Below are positions 16,460 through 25,511 of a stretch of 64,000 bases of DNA, piece after piece. The translations under genes and the position numbers were made by a program. Source of the stretch: Polyangiaceae bacterium (GTDB lineage: Bacteria > Myxococcota_A > Polyangia > Polyangiales > Polyangiaceae); assembly GCA_029266615.1 (NCBI GenBank), contig JAQSWN010000013.1:30724-94723 (forward strand), written 5' to 3'. Under the pieces are notes generated by a model. The model searched no databases. It was not told the origin of the DNA and saw nothing but the letters and a program-made list of their open reading frames with translations. The first letter of the stretch is position 1; each line of letters begins with the position of its first letter.

Positions 16460-18088
16460 ATGTCGGAATTTCTCGCAGGGCGCCCGCTCATCGTTCTCTT
16501 CGGCGTAGCGGCGCTCGGCTACCTCATCGGTCAAGTTCGCGTGCTCGGTTTTTCACTGGGTGTCGCCGCGGTTCTGTTCGCTGGCCTGTTCGTCGGTTGG
16601 GCCGTGCCGGGCGGCGCGCTTCCAGACCTCGTCGCGCAGCTTGGCCTCGTGCTGTTCGTCTACACGGTGGGGCTCGCGAGCGGTCCCGGGTTCTTCGCAT
16701 CGCTGAGGCTGCGGGGCGTGCGCGACAACGGGCTTGCCCTCGTCGCGTTGTGCGCAGCCTTCGGCGTGGCATGGCTGCTGGGCAGGTTGGCAGGTCTGCC
16801 GGGGCCACTGCTGGCCGGGCTTTTCTGCGGCGCGCTCAACAATACACCGGCCCTGGCGGCCATCACCGAGTCCATGCAAGTCGCCGGCGCCACCGCCGCT
16901 GCCCTCGCCGTGCCGGTCTTGGCATACTCCATCTGCTACCCGCTCGGCGCGCTGCTGCCGCTCGTCGCTGTCGCGTTCGCCCACCGAGTCTTCAAGGTTT
17001 CCTATGCGGCGGAGAGCATCTCGCGTGCTTACCGAGGTCACGGCGAAGAAGCGATCGTCAATACGACCGCGCGCGTGGAGCTCGACTGCGCACAGTCCGC
17101 GGGAGAGCTACATCACACACGAAAGTTGAACGTCGTCTTCTGCCGAATCCGGCGAGGGTCGCTGACCAGCGTCGTTCACGACGAGACGTTGTTCCAGGTC
17201 GGTGATCTCGTTTCTGTCGTCGGTCCATCGAGGGACGTCGACGCCGCGGTGGCGCTTCTCGGCAGCGCCTCCGCGGAGCACTTGGAGCTCGACCGTTCGG
17301 AGCTGACCTACCGGCGTATGTTCGTGTCGAACCCGGAGGTGACGGAGCGTCCACTTAGCCAGCTTCACCTGCCGCAGCGGTTCGACGCTCTGATTACCCG
17401 AGTTCGGCGCGGCGACGTGGACTTAGCCCCGGACGGGCACTTCGAGCTCATGCGGGGGGACCGAGTCCGCGTCGTCGCGCCAATCGATCGAGTGCACGAG
17501 ATCGAGCGGCTCTTGGGCGATTCGGCGCGGCGCGTGGCGGAGGTGGACATCATTACCTTCGGTCTCGGGATCGCACTCGGTCTGCTGCTCGGGGCCGTGA
17601 GCATTCCGTTGCCAGGTGGCGCGAGGTTTTCGCTAGGGCTTGCCGGCGGCCCCCTGGTCATGGGTCTGATCCTCGGTCGGCTTGGACGGACGGGGCCTTT
17701 GGTTTGGTCATCGCCGTACGGAGCCAACATGACTTTGCGCCAGTTCGGGGTCGTGCTGTTCCTGGCCGGGGTCGGCTGCAAAGCAGGCAGCGCACTCTCC
17801 GCCGCCACGAGCGTGTCGGTCGTGGAGACCTTACTCCTCGGCGCTACCATTACCGCCACCGTCGTCCTCGTGACGCTGTTCGTGGGCCGCCGCGTGCTCG
17901 GCGTACCGCTGTCGGTTCTGGTCGGGATTTTGGCGGGTATTCAGACTCAACCTGCAGTCCTAGCTTTCGGAGTGGAAAAGACGGGAAAGGACCTACCGAA
18001 CGTCGGGTACGCGACCGTCTTCCCCCTCGCGATGATCGCGAAGATTCTGCTCGGTCAGCTGATGCTCCAACTTGGCGGCGTCCACTAA
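16460..18088 (+). CDS. AspT/YidE-family exchanger with two central RCK_C (TrkA-C) domains
   Basis: The 542-aa protein shows the family layout: an N-terminal five-to-six-TM half (to about residue 175) with GLASGPGFFASL and GALNNTPALAAI, two cytosolic TrkA-C-like domains (about 200-275 and 285-365), and a second TM half (375-540) with GLAGGPLVMGLILGRLGRTG and GIQTQPAVLAF. AspT exchanges aspartate for alanine; relatives move succinate and other dicarboxylates. It lies 21 nt downstream of the putative PEPCK gene and is probably in the same operon, so an oxaloacetate- or aspartate-linked substrate is a reasonable inference. Confidence 0.93.
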   Translation: MSEFLAGRPLIVLFGVAALGYLIGQVRVLGFSLGVAAVLFAGLFVGWAVPGGALPDLVAQLGLVLFVYTVGLASGPGFFASLRLRGVRDNGLALVALCAAFGVAWLLGRLAGLPGPLLAGLFCGALNNTPALAAITESMQVAGATAAALAVPVLAYSICYPLGALLPLVAVAFAHRVFKVSYAAESISRAYRGHGEEAIVNTTARVELDCAQSAGELHHTRKLNVVFCRIRRGSLTSVVHDETLFQVGDLVSVVGPSRDVDAAVALLGSASAEHLELDRSELTYRRMFVSNPEVTERPLSQLHLPQRFDALITRVRRGDVDLAPDGHFELMRGDRVRVVAPIDRVHEIERLLGDSARRVAEVDIITFGLGIALGLLLGAVSIPLPGGARFSLGLAGGPLVMGLILGRLGRTGPLVWSSPYGANMTLRQFGVVLFLAGVGCKAGSALSAATSVSVVETLLLGATITATVVLVTLFVGRRVLGVPLSVLVGILAGIQTQPAVLAFGVEKTGKDLPNVGYATVFPLAMIAKILLGQLMLQLGGVH

Positions 18089-18112
18089 GGGCAGCTCGGC
18101 CGCGGATAGGGA

Positions 18113-18137
18113 CCGCCGTGGCGGCGTGCCACGGCGG
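18113..18137 (+). terminator. Strong GC hairpin downstream of the AspT-family gene
   Basis: A perfect 10-bp stem (18113-18122 with 18128-18137) closes a 5-nt loop 24 nt after the stop codon. No T-tract follows. Its position suggests transcript-end formation or 3' mRNA protection. Confidence 0.5.
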
Positions 18138-18169
18138 GGTTCGCCGCGACGACGAGAGTTAGACATTGG

Positions 18170-18200
18170 GCAACTCGGCTGCTCCGGCGCGCCGAGTTGC
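18170..18200. promoter_or_regulatory. Perfect 10-bp dyad upstream of the repair operon
   Basis: Arms gcaactcggc (18170-18179) and gccgagttgc (18191-18200) are separated by 11 nt. The dyad lies directly before the radical SAM gene and would serve as an operator or a 5'-UTR hairpin. It contains the upstream TTG at 18197, which argues that the real start of the gene is further downstream. Confidence 0.5.
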
Positions 18201-18235
18201 CGCGAGCGCCTCGGGGAGTAGTCCTTAACCCACCT

Positions 18236-19459
18236 TTGGAGCTACGTAAAAAGCTCAGCATTTTGGCCGACGCCGCGAAGTACGATGCCTCGTGTGCGAG
18301 CAGCGGCTCGAAGCGCGCGACTCCGGAGCAGGGGCTGGGCAACACGAATGGGATGGGCATTTGCCACAGCTACACGCCGGACGGCCGTTGCGTTTCGCTG
18401 CTGAAGATTCTGCTCACCAATAGCTGCAGCTACGACTGCCAGTACTGTATCAACCGCAGCTCAAGTGATGTTCCGCGTGCGCGCTTCACGCCGGAGGAAG
18501 TCGCGAACCTGACCCTCGACTTCTACCGCCGGAACTACATCGAAGGCTTGTTCCTAAGCTCCGGCGTGCTCAAGTCCCCGGACGACACGATGCAGCAGCT
18601 GATCGAGGTGGCTCGGCTGCTGCGGGAGGAGCACCGCTTCGGCGGCTACATTCACCTCAAGGCGGCGCCCGGGGTGAGCGCGGAGCTCCTCGAGCGCGCC
18701 GGGACGCTCGCAGACCGCGTCAGCGTCAACGTAGAGCTCCCGACCGTGCGGGACCTCTCGGCCCTGGCTCCCGAAAAAAAGATGCCGCAAATCGAGAGCT
18801 CGATGAGCGCGCTCCGCGAAGCGCAGGTGGCGCGCGCGGACGAGCCGACGCGGTTCTTGCCGGCCGGGCAGAGCACGCAGATGGTCATCGGCGCGACGCC
18901 CGCGACGGACGCAGAGATTCTGCGAACGGCCGATCACCTTTACCGGTCGTTCAAGCTGCGCCGCGTCTATTACTCCGGCTACAGCCCCATCCCTCGGGCC
19001 GACGCTCGCCTGCCCGCGGAGCGTGCGCCGCTGGTGCGGGAGCATCGGCTCTATCAAGCCGACTGGCTGATTCGCCACTACGGGTTTCGTCCGCAAGAGC
19101 TCACGGCGGACAACCTGGACTTGAACCGCGATCCGAAGCTCGCCTGGGCGCTCGCGCACCGTGAGTTCTTCCCGGTGGACCTCAACCGGGCGCCGCGTGA
19201 AGCGCTGCTCCGCGTTCCGGGCCTCGGTGTGCGGAACGTGGACCGCGTGCTCGCGCTGCGCCGGCATCGCGCCGTGCGGTTCGAAGACTTGAAGCGGCTC
19301 CGCGCGGCGGTGGAACGGCTCGCCCCGTTCGTCGTCACCGCGGACGCCGAGCAGCGCCATAAGCCAATACGGCTTTTGGACTCTTCCAAATTGGGGGAGC
19401 CGCCGGCTCAGCTGGATCTGTTCGCGGTGGCGAAGAGTGCACACGGCGGACAGCTTTGA
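18236..19459 (+). CDS. Putative DNA modification/repair radical SAM protein (UDG-linked family)
   Basis: The protein starts with the family block KLSILADAAKYDASCASSG, followed by the radical SAM cluster motif CSYDCQYC (CX3CX2C) and GLFLSSGV. The C-terminal part carries a helix-hairpin-helix LRVPGLGVRNVDRVLALRR, a nonspecific DNA-binding element. The family co-occurs with UdgX and DUF4130, and that partner is fused and coupled immediately downstream. TTG at 18236 is chosen because family members begin a few residues before KLSILAD; a TTG at 18197 would add 13 residues but lies in the dyad. The chemical step is not established for this family; repair or processing of modified DNA bases is predicted. 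Confidence 0.93.
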   Translation: MELRKKLSILADAAKYDASCASSGSKRATPEQGLGNTNGMGICHSYTPDGRCVSLLKILLTNSCSYDCQYCINRSSSDVPRARFTPEEVANLTLDFYRRNYIEGLFLSSGVLKSPDDTMQQLIEVARLLREEHRFGGYIHLKAAPGVSAELLERAGTLADRVSVNVELPTVRDLSALAPEKKMPQIESSMSALREAQVARADEPTRFLPAGQSTQMVIGATPATDAEILRTADHLYRSFKLRRVYYSGYSPIPRADARLPAERAPLVREHRLYQADWLIRHYGFRPQELTADNLDLNRDPKLAWALAHREFFPVDLNRAPREALLRVPGLGVRNVDRVLALRRHRAVRFEDLKRLRAAVERLAPFVVTADAEQRHKPIRLLDSSKLGEPPAQLDLFAVAKSAHGGQL

Positions 19460-20883
19460 TTCGAGCTCGGCCGGCGACGGGCCTTTCAGGATTCCGCGAC
19501 GCGGCTCGCCCTTTGCTGCAACGAAACGTGCCGCCCGAACGAGTGGTGTGGCAGCCGCCTGGGGCGCAAACGGAGCTGTTCGGCGACGATGCACCGAGCT
19601 TCGACACCAATCTCGACTATCGGCCGCCGGTGCCGCGGGCCTATTTCGAGCTGGCCGAGCAAGCCGTGTACCACCGCAGTCCCCAGCGCTACGACGCCCT
19701 GTACCGGCTCTTGTATCGCCTCGTCAACGGAGAGCCCGAGCTGCTGGAGGTGGCCAGCGACCCCGAGGTGAGCCGGGTGCGCTCGCTATCGCAAGCGGTG
19801 CGAAGGGACGTGCACAAGACGCACGCCTTCGTGCGCTTTCGGCGGGTGGAGAGCGAGGAAGGGGAGCGATTCGTGGCGTGGCACCGGCCGGACCATCCCA
19901 TCTTGGAGCTCGCGGCGCCGTTCTTTCGCGACCGGTTCCCGAACATGTGCTGGTCCATCCTCACTCCCGACGAGTCCTGCTACTGGGATGGCCAGCGGTT
20001 ACTCTACGGACCCGGCGCGCCGCGCAGCGCCGCTCCCGAGAGCGACGAGCTCGAAGAGCTCTTCCTCACGTATTACCGCTCCATCTTCAACCCGGCCCGG
20101 CTCAACTTGCCGGCCATGCAAGCCGAGATGCCGGCGAAGCATTGGTCCACGCTGCCCGAGGCGCGCGTCATGGGCGAGCTGATGCGCGAGTCACCCGAGC
20201 GTGTACGCGAGATGCTAGAGGCGCCGAAGAGTGCCGCGCAGGCTTTTCTGCCACGAACGGAGACGTTGCCGGAGCTCACTCGCGCCGCGAAATCTTGCGA
20301 GGCCTGTCCCCTCCACGAGCCGGCGACACAAGTCGTGTTCGGTGAAGGGCCGGATCGCGCCGAGCTGATGCTGGTCGGCGAACAACCCGGCGACGAAGAA
20401 GACTTGCAAGGGCGTCCGTTCGTCGGACCAGCGGGGAAGGTTTTGGACGAGGCCTTGGCACAGGCCGGAATTTCACGCGCAGGCGTTTACGTCACGAACG
20501 CGGTCAAGCACTTCAAATTCGAGCCGCGCGGCAAGCGTCGACTTCATCAAAGGCCTCGCGTCGGCGAGGTCGTCGCGTGTCGCGCGTGGCTGGACGCAGA
20601 GCTGCGTGTCGTAAAGCCGCGCGTCATCGTCTGTTTGGGCAATACGGCCGCGCAGAGCTTCGTGGGCAGCCGCTTCAATCTCCAGCGCTACCGCGGGCGC
20701 ATCTTTCAGCAGCCTTGGGCGGAAGCGTGGCTCGCCACGTACCACCCGGCGGCGATCTTGCGCGCCCCCACGGCCGAGGCGCGCGCCGAAACTTGGACCA
20801 CGCTCGTTGCGGACTTGCGCAAGGCGCGAGCCTTTCTGTTGGGTGAGCTCGCAACCCCGACCGAGTCACTCGAAAGCCGGTAG
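19456..20883 (+). CDS. DUF4130-UdgX fusion: suicide uracil-DNA-binding glycosylase family protein
   Basis: The start TTG overlaps the previous stop codon (TTGA), so translation is coupled. Residues about 1-255 are a DUF4130 domain (VYHRSPQRYDALYRLLYRLV, then HKTHAFVRFRRV, DRFPNMCWSILTPD). Residues about 265-460 are UdgX: CEACPLHEPAT for the Fe-S cluster, GEQPGDEEDLQGRPFVGPAG, and the KRRLHQ loop with His364, the residue that in UdgX forms a covalent bond with uracil-excised DNA. The motif is KRRLHQ instead of the common KRRIHQ. Together with the radical SAM partner it forms a known but functionally unsolved base-damage unit. Confidence 0.93.
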   Translation: MIRARPATGLSGFRDAARPLLQRNVPPERVVWQPPGAQTELFGDDAPSFDTNLDYRPPVPRAYFELAEQAVYHRSPQRYDALYRLLYRLVNGEPELLEVASDPEVSRVRSLSQAVRRDVHKTHAFVRFRRVESEEGERFVAWHRPDHPILELAAPFFRDRFPNMCWSILTPDESCYWDGQRLLYGPGAPRSAAPESDELEELFLTYYRSIFNPARLNLPAMQAEMPAKHWSTLPEARVMGELMRESPERVREMLEAPKSAAQAFLPRTETLPELTRAAKSCEACPLHEPATQVVFGEGPDRAELMLVGEQPGDEEDLQGRPFVGPAGKVLDEALAQAGISRAGVYVTNAVKHFKFEPRGKRRLHQRPRVGEVVACRAWLDAELRVVKPRVIVCLGNTAAQSFVGSRFNLQRYRGRIFQQPWAEAWLATYHPAAILRAPTAEARAETWTTLVADLRKARAFLLGELATPTESLESR

Positions 20884-20898
20884 GGAGCGATTCACGAC

Positions 20899-21186
20899 TC
20901 AGCCGCCGCGAGACAGCAGAAGGGCCGCCACACCCGCCGCGACGACGAGCAGCAGCACGACCACGGGCCAGCGACGCTTGCGAGTGAGCGCTTGCAGGTC
21001 CAAATCCGTGGCCTCATTGCCGAACAAGGGCGCGAGGCTTCGCCGTATGGGGGCAAAGCTGCGACGGAGCGGCTCGAGGCTCTCGCGTAGTCGCACTGGC
21101 AACGGCGGCATGCGCCGACCGCCTGGCAGCACCGGCATGCCGCGCGGGATCTTCATCTTCACTTCGCGCGAGGGCGCCGCCGGCAT
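20899..21186 (-). CDS. Small basic protein with one C-terminal membrane segment
   Basis: The 95-aa frame from ATG 21186 has an Arg/Pro-rich N-terminal half (LRESLEPLRRSFAPIRRSLA) and ends in a clear tail anchor, WPVVVLLLVVAAGVAALLL followed by SRGG. The frame remains open further upstream, but that part lacks coding character. It converges with the repair operon. No family is recognised; a tail-anchored membrane protein is the most that can be said. Confidence 0.45.
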   Translation of the reverse strand: MPAAPSREVKMKIPRGMPVLPGGRRMPPLPVRLRESLEPLRRSFAPIRRSLAPLFGNEATDLDLQALTRKRRWPVVVLLLVVAAGVAALLLSRGG

Positions 21187-21477
21187 CAACGCGCTGCGAT
21201 CGTCGCGCTCTTCGCTTTCGGCGGCTCGTTTGATGCGCGTCGATGACTCGTTGTTCTGCGGTTCGTGTATGAACGAAAACGAACAGTTAGCGCGCGAGGA
21301 ATTTTGCCTCTGCTCGTTCCCAGCAGGCATTGAACGAGCGGGAATGGATGAGGGGAGGGTCGCCGAGCCGCAGCGCACTTGGCGCAAGGGTTCCGTGTCG
21401 CCGTTCGGTACAGTCGGGCGTCTGACGTCAATACCTCGGGGCCGTCGCCGGCTGAGGCCGCCGGCAGGCACCGTTCA

Positions 21478-21620
21478 GCTAGTGCTAGTGCTAGGCGGAC
21501 GCGAAGCGGACGCGGGGTCTGGGGCGAAGCCCCAGCGAGAAAGACACTAGTGCGGCGCATGCCGCGTAGCGGACAACCGCGCAGCGATTGTTGACCGCAG
21601 ATCACATGCGCTGCACTAGC
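21478..21620. repeat. Palindromic repeat element (REP/MITE-like) at the histidine kinase 3' end
   Basis: The 143-nt stretch is bounded by an 8-bp inverted repeat, gctagtgc (21478-21485) and gcactagc (21613-21620). Inside are a palindromic cactagtg (21545-21552), a perfect 7-bp hairpin with GAA loop (21519-21535), two direct gcggacgc copies (21495-21502, 21506-21513), and further imperfect stems. The right arm overlaps the TAG stop codon of the kinase gene. On the minus strand the hairpin reads as a ggggc-ttc-gcccc stem like many bacterial dispersed palindromes. Most of the 428-nt gap is this element; 21187-21477 shows nothing I can support. Confidence 0.5.
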
Positions 21621-24600
21621 GGGAGCTTTGCGGGGCGCGAAAGCGGGTGAGGTTGGCGATGACCGCGATGAGCTCGGCCGGCTCCACCGGCTTGGGAATG
21701 TGCATCATGAAGCCGGCGTCGAGCGCCTTGCGGCGGTCTTCGGCCCGGGCGTAAGCGGTCAGGGCCGCAGCAGGGATGCTCTCGGCGCCGGGCAGGGCGC
21801 GGAACTTGCGGATGAGCGCGTAGCCGTCCTCGCCCGGCATGCCGATGTCGGAAAGAAGCAGGTCCGGCAGCCCCTGCGCCACGGCGGCCATCGCCTCGGC
21901 CACGCTGCCCGCCGCCGTCACCTTGGCGCCGAGTTGCTCGAGCACGGCGACGACCAGGTCCCTCGCATCGCCCTCGTCGTCGACGACCAAGATCTCGAGG
22001 TCGACGAGCTCGGGGCGCTCCGCGGGCTGCGCGTGGCCCACCACGGTCGTGAAGCGCGCGGCCGTGCCGCGAATTTCCGGGCGGAGCGGCGCCACCGGCA
22101 AGCTCACCGTGAACGTACTGCCCTGTCCCTCGCCTTGGCTCTTCACGGAGATGCTACCGCCGTGCAACTCCACGATGTGGCGCGAGATAGCGAGGCCGAG
22201 GCCGAGGCCGCCGTGGGCGCGGGTCGTCTTACCGTCTTCTTGTTTGAATCGCTCGAAAACGTGCGGCAAAAACTCCGCCGCGATGCCTTGGCCGGTGTCG
22301 GCCACGGAGATGTGGAGGTTGGAGTCCACGCGCTCGAGCTGAACGTTGATGCGCCCGCCGCGGGGAGTGAACTTGATGGCGTTGCTGAGCAGGTTCCACA
22401 CGACTTGTCCCAATCGGTGTGGGTCGCCGATGACGGCCCCGGCTCGCGGATCGAGCGCGGTGATGATCTGAATTTTGCGGGCGTCGCTGGCGAGGCGTAG
22501 CGAGTCGATGGCGTATTCGATGACGTGCGCGAGCCCTACCGACTGCGGCTCCAAGCGCAGCTTGCCGCTGACGATACGCGCGACGTCCAGCAGATCTTCG
22601 ATGAGCTGGGCTTGGGTCACGGCGTTGCGCTCGATAGTCTCGAGCGCTCGCTCTTGCCGCTCCGGCGGGAGCTGCCCCGCTCGGAGCAGCCGCGTCCACC
22701 CCAGCATCGCATTGAGCGGCGTCCGCAGCTCGTGGGAGATCGTCGCCAGAAATTCGTCCTTGAGGCGGTTGGCTTCGTCGGCCGTGTGCTTCGCCTCGAT
22801 GGTGGTGCGAAGCAGCTGCGCGTTGTCGATCGCCACTCCCAAGCGCTGCGCGAAGTCCTCCGCGACTCTTAGATCCGCGACCGTGAAACGGCGCCCGGAC
22901 TCCGCCGAGCTGAGGCTGATGGCGCCGATCACCTTGCCGCGCACGTGCAGCGGCACGCACATGGTGGATTTCAAGCCGAGCGACGCGCGCGAGTGTAGCC
23001 GCTCCGGATCCAGGGCACTGGAAGACAGCACGTCTTCCGAGACGTTGGGGTAGATTTCCGAGACGCCAGTTTCGACCACGCGCGCGACCCCGTGAGCGTC
23101 CCCGTGCTGCGGCGGCCAGCGTCGCCACAGCTCTTGCGCCTGCGCCACCTTGGCCACGTCCGTGTGCGCGACGCTGACGCGCCGGAACGTCCCGTCCGGC
23201 TCCGACAAGTCCACCGCCGCCCAGTCTGCGACCAGCGGCACGGCGAGGCGCGTGACCGTGCTGATGGTCGTGGTGTAGTCCTGGTCATCGCCAGCGCGGC
23301 TGAGCACGACGCTCACCTCGGCGAGGAACCGGAACAAGTCCTCGTTGCGCTTCTGGTCGTCGATGTCCGTGCAGGTGCCGAACCAGCGCGTGACCCGGCC
23401 TGCGTCGTCGCGCGCTGGCTCGGCGCGCACCAAGTGCCACCGGTACGTCTTGTCGCTCGCGCGCAGCAGCCGAAATTCGGTCTCGTACGACCTCCCGGAC
23501 GCCACCGACTCGCTCCACGAAGCGATGGCCCTGTCCCGATCGCCGGGAAACACGAACTGTAGCCAAACTGCGGGATCCGAAGAGCCGGAGTAGCCGGTCC
23601 AGCGTTGGTTCGTGTAATCGAGCACTCCGTCCGGCCGTGCCGTCCAAACCACCTGCGGCATGGAGTCTGCGAGCGCGCGCAAATCTCGCTCGTGCTCCAC
23701 CCGCGCGGAGATGTCGCTGGAAGTTCCGAAGAAGCGCACCGGCGCGCCGTCCGGCGCGTAGTGCACTTTACCGCGTACCTCCACCCAGATCGTCTTTCCA
23801 TCGGGGCGGGCGACGCGGTACTCGAGCTGGTATGGATTGCGGTCGCGCATCGCTTCGGCGATGCGCCTTTGGACCCGCTCGCGATCGTTTGGGTGCACGA
23901 ACTCGAACACCTCGGCGAGGGTTCGACTTGCCGTGTCGTCTCCGATGCCCCAGTGCTCGCGCATCTGCGCGCTGAGCGTCACCGAGTCTTCGGTGATGTT
24001 CCAGTCGTAGAAGCCCGTTTTCGAGCTCTCCAGCGCGAGGGTGAGCTGATCTTCGCTGCGCTGCAGGCGCTCCTGGGCGCGCTTCTGCGCGGTCAAATTC
24101 TTGAGCACCAGCAGCGTAGTCTCTGGTTGCCCGAACTCGGCGGGAATGACGTCTGCGGACGCCTCGATGAACCGCTTGCCTCGGTTCGTCTCGAGCTCGA
24201 GTGCATGGTCGTGGAGCGGCGCGCCGCCCGCCGCCTGGCGCAGCTCTTCCGTGCCCGCGCCGCTCAGCAGCTGCGTCGCCGCGTAGTTTTGGAAGACGAT
24301 GTCGCCGCTCGCCGGCTCCAGGAAGAGGGTAGGGGACGGCAAGCGGTTGAGCACCGACTCGAGCCAGCGGCGCTGGTGCTCCTGAGCGCGCCGGGCCAAT
24401 ACCTGTCCCGTCACCTCCGAACCCATGATCATGATGCCGTCGATGTCACCGGCAGCGCTGCGTCGCGCGGCGTACGTCAAATCGAAGTAGCGCGTGCGGT
24501 CCGTGAGCGTCACCGCTATCTCGCGCAACGCCGCGGTGACGCCGGTTCGGTACACTTCGTCCAGAATGCCGTGCACTTCCACGGATTCGGGCTGAGCCTC

Positions 24601-24747
24601 GCGCACCGCTTGGCCCGTCGCGTCGAAGCCGAGCGCGCGGATATGCGCCTCGTTGACGAACTCGAAGCGGTGCTCGGGCCCGGCCAGAATGCAAACCATC
24701 TCCGGCGTCTGCCGGAAGAGGTTCGCGAAGTTCTGATCGTCAATCAT
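21616..24747 (-). CDS. Hybrid sensor histidine kinase with four PAS-like domains, GAF and receiver
   Basis: The 1043-aa protein is soluble, with no TM segment or signal peptide. From N to C it contains four PAS-type domains (about 5-115, 125-225, 235-350, 355-475), a GAF domain (about 480-640), HisKA with FLATISHELRTPLNAML and phospho-acceptor His672, HATPase_c with NLLSNAIKF, DTGQGI and GGLGLGLAIS, and a C-terminal receiver (about 915-1035) with VVDDE, phospho-acceptor Asp967 in LLLSDIGMPG and the conserved Lys in HIPKP. It would sense intracellular signals and pass phosphate internally, then to a phosphotransfer partner not seen here. No response regulator gene is adjacent. The stop codon lies inside a palindromic repeat. 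Confidence 0.95.
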   Translation of the reverse strand: MIDDQNFANLFRQTPEMVCILAGPEHRFEFVNEAHIRALGFDATGQAVREAQPESVEVHGILDEVYRTGVTAALREIAVTLTDRTRYFDLTYAARRSAAGDIDGIMIMGSEVTGQVLARRAQEHQRRWLESVLNRLPSPTLFLEPASGDIVFQNYAATQLLSGAGTEELRQAAGGAPLHDHALELETNRGKRFIEASADVIPAEFGQPETTLLVLKNLTAQKRAQERLQRSEDQLTLALESSKTGFYDWNITEDSVTLSAQMREHWGIGDDTASRTLAEVFEFVHPNDRERVQRRIAEAMRDRNPYQLEYRVARPDGKTIWVEVRGKVHYAPDGAPVRFFGTSSDISARVEHERDLRALADSMPQVVWTARPDGVLDYTNQRWTGYSGSSDPAVWLQFVFPGDRDRAIASWSESVASGRSYETEFRLLRASDKTYRWHLVRAEPARDDAGRVTRWFGTCTDIDDQKRNEDLFRFLAEVSVVLSRAGDDQDYTTTISTVTRLAVPLVADWAAVDLSEPDGTFRRVSVAHTDVAKVAQAQELWRRWPPQHGDAHGVARVVETGVSEIYPNVSEDVLSSSALDPERLHSRASLGLKSTMCVPLHVRGKVIGAISLSSAESGRRFTVADLRVAEDFAQRLGVAIDNAQLLRTTIEAKHTADEANRLKDEFLATISHELRTPLNAMLGWTRLLRAGQLPPERQERALETIERNAVTQAQLIEDLLDVARIVSGKLRLEPQSVGLAHVIEYAIDSLRLASDARKIQIITALDPRAGAVIGDPHRLGQVVWNLLSNAIKFTPRGGRINVQLERVDSNLHISVADTGQGIAAEFLPHVFERFKQEDGKTTRAHGGLGLGLAISRHIVELHGGSISVKSQGEGQGSTFTVSLPVAPLRPEIRGTAARFTTVVGHAQPAERPELVDLEILVVDDEGDARDLVVAVLEQLGAKVTAAGSVAEAMAAVAQGLPDLLLSDIGMPGEDGYALIRKFRALPGAESIPAAALTAYARAEDRRKALDAGFMMHIPKPVEPAELIAVIANLTRFRAPQSSR

Positions 24748-24839
24748 CTTACGTTCGGCACCTCGGGCTCACGGGGCGGCCGACGCGCGCCGGAGCGCGC
24801 TGAGGAGTCCACGCACGACGAAGCAGCGCGGCAGAGCTC

Positions 24840-25088
24840 TCACTCCGATAGCCGCTGCCTAAAATCGATCAGCGACTGCTTCATTTCGCGCGCTAGCTGC
24901 GCGGTCGCGCCGAGCACGCTGCCGCCGTCTGCGGTGACGCGATGCTCCAAGCTTTCCAGCTGCGTCTCGAGCTCGGCCCACTTGTCCTTCGCGTCCAGCT
25001 GCGCCAAGTGCACGCGCACTCGGATCTCGTCGCGGAGCTGCGCCAAGCTGCTGAGTTGAACGGATTCGTCTTTCGTCTCTTCGCTCAT
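24840..25088 (-). CDS. Small coiled-coil protein of unknown function
   Basis: From ATG 25088 the 82-aa product is highly charged and helical (LAQLRDEIRVRVHLAQLDAK, then DKWAELETQLESLEHRV) and ends LIDFRQRLSE. Heptad-like spacing suggests a coiled coil. There is no signal peptide or metal motif. It lies 92 nt upstream of the histidine kinase on the same strand and could be co-transcribed with it; no functional link is shown. Confidence 0.65.
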   Translation of the reverse strand: MSEETKDESVQLSSLAQLRDEIRVRVHLAQLDAKDKWAELETQLESLEHRVTADGGSVLGATAQLAREMKQSLIDFRQRLSE

Positions 25089-25511
25089 ACGCGGGTCGTC
25101 TGCAAGCTTCAGGCCGACTATCAGGGGCCGGTTTTGTCGCAGGCCCGTCGGTCTAGTGAGGCAAGAGAGCAATCGTGCGGCCGCACGTGTGGCAACTTTG
25201 ATGAGCGACCCTCATCGCCTCCGACGCCTCGCGATATAGTCGGCCGCTCTTCCAAGCGTTGCAGTTACGCGACCCGACCTTCCGTCTGGCGAGCACAGCA
25301 TCGGTTCCTCACCTCGCGCGCCGCGAGCTTCGACTGGTACTCACCTTCGGCGGCTCCGTCTCCATCGAGCGGGATCGGCGGCGTCGTCGGCTCACTGCGT
25401 GGGGCGTCGCTCTCGGCGGCTTCGCAAACCCCGTTCCGTCCCCGCATTTGCTCATCCATCGAGCCTATCGGGTGCGACTCGGCAGCGGGCTCGGCTCTGC
25501 TAAGAAGGCGC
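25089..25511. other. Intergenic region, no supported gene
   Basis: This 423-nt region separates the small coiled-coil gene from exonuclease III and must carry both promoters. A minus-strand frame from ATG 25459 to about 25265 could encode a roughly 65-residue Glu/Pro-rich peptide, but it has no ribosome-binding site or recognisable motif and is not called. Confidence 0.4.

Noticed and set aside
25265..25459. Possible small minus-strand gene between the coiled-coil and exonuclease III genes.
   Set aside because: No ribosome-binding site, no motif, biased composition typical of high-GC non-coding frames.
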